A DNA stretch of 64,000 bases from Serinus canaria. Taxonomy: Eukaryota; Chordata; Aves; Passeriformes; Fringillidae. The DNA is taken from NCBI RefSeq assembly GCF_022539315.1, contig NC_066316.1:11153108-11217107 (forward strand). The letters run 5' to 3'. The notes beneath the pieces were generated by a model. It was not told where the DNA came from and did not search any database. It saw nothing but the letters and a program-made list of their open reading frames with translations. Position 1 is the first letter of the stretch. Every line of letters begins with the position of its first letter. Positions 63,536 to 64,000 of this stretch are shown in pieces. Both the position numbers and the translations under genes were made by a program.

Positions 63536-64000
63536 TCTTGGACATACTCAAGTGCATTTTCACTCTGCATTTCATATACTTCTAACCCAGATTCTCTCAT
63601 TAGTTGTATTTTATCAGAAAGTTTTTTTTTCTTTTCTGTATTTAACATCTATTTAAACTGTGAAGGCAAAATAACAAAGCCTCAATTAAACTCCAGCTCT
63701 GCCTCTGTAGAGATCCTTCATATTTTGGAGGTCAGAACCTCTCAGCCTCTGTGTCTCTATAGTAAGCTATGCCAAAGCAGTGCTAAGAGAATTTTAATTC
63801 TGTAATATCTGTAAAGCCCTGAATCATGAGGCACCTCAGCATATGCTTAGAACATCTGTCTGAAAATGAGGGCTTGTAAATGCTACAGAGAAAGTTTCTA
63901 CAGGACAGATTAGAAAAAAGCTTCTGTGGAGAAGGAAAAGCAGGGATGGGCAAAGTGAAAATAAAAGGGAGAAAAAAAAACCAACAGAAGCATGAGAGAT

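Larger units (their letters stand above)
44001..64000 (+). other. NRXN1: NRXN1 intron (5' part, at least 20 kb) before the LNS6 exons
   Basis: The intron begins with GTAAGT and runs to the end of the window. In vertebrate neurexin genes the beta-neurexin promoter and first exon lie inside this intron. I saw no CpG island, histidine-rich beta leader peptide or LNS6 sequence, so those parts are presumably downstream. The intron contains CR1 fragments at 46600-47511 and 63184-63535, long T or A runs, and a 17-bp minisatellite at 61447. The remainder is AT-rich sequence with no feature I can support. Confidence 0.85.

Noticed and set aside
1..64000. Hidden operon-like or defence system
   Set aside because: No compact gene cluster, ribosome-binding sites or prokaryotic-type genes exist. 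The window is a large, intron-dominated animal gene.

Overview
This window looks like vertebrate, most probably avian, nuclear DNA. It contains an internal part of one very large gene, neurexin-1 (NRXN1), read on the + strand. The bird assignment rests on four CR1-type LINE fragments, three of which still show recognisable 3' ends, on low overall repeat density, and on exon translations that nearly match my memory of mammalian NRXN1. Another CR1-rich sauropsid, such as a turtle or crocodilian, is not excluded by sequence alone.

Only five exons are supported: 17501-17623, 22121-22502, 23065-23255, 38038-38211 and 43881-44000. Together they give 990 coding bases (330 codons) in one continuous frame with consensus splice sites. 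In order they encode the last part of the alpha-neurexin LNS4 domain, all of LNS5, and the third EGF-like domain (EGF-C). Alpha-neurexins are presynaptic adhesion receptors, so all of this is extracellular ectodomain. No signal peptide, transmembrane segment, promoter or terminal exon lies in the window.

Layout: 1-17500 is the 3' part of an upstream intron. 17624-22120 (4.5 kb), 22503-23064 (0.56 kb), 23256-38037 (14.8 kb) and 38212-43880 (5.7 kb) are complete introns. 44001-64000 is the first 20 kb of the intron that, in known vertebrate neurexin genes, separates alpha-specific exons from the exons shared with beta-neurexin. Neither the beta-specific first exon nor the LNS6 exons are visible here.

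The introns hold CR1 copies at 15974-16440 (-), 26350-27540 (+, with a decayed reverse transcriptase), 46600-47511 (-) and 63184-63535 (+). They also hold a conspicuous CpG-rich 315-bp block (24522-24836) that looks like a minus-strand solo LTR or another recent insertion, a (CTATT)14 microsatellite, a 17-bp minisatellite, a C11T12 tract and several long A or T runs. The many short open frames elsewhere show no recognisable protein features. I found no clear sign of an undescribed multi-gene system. The most interesting leads are the CpG-rich insertion, the open intronic read-through tails behind several donors, and the repeat tracts.
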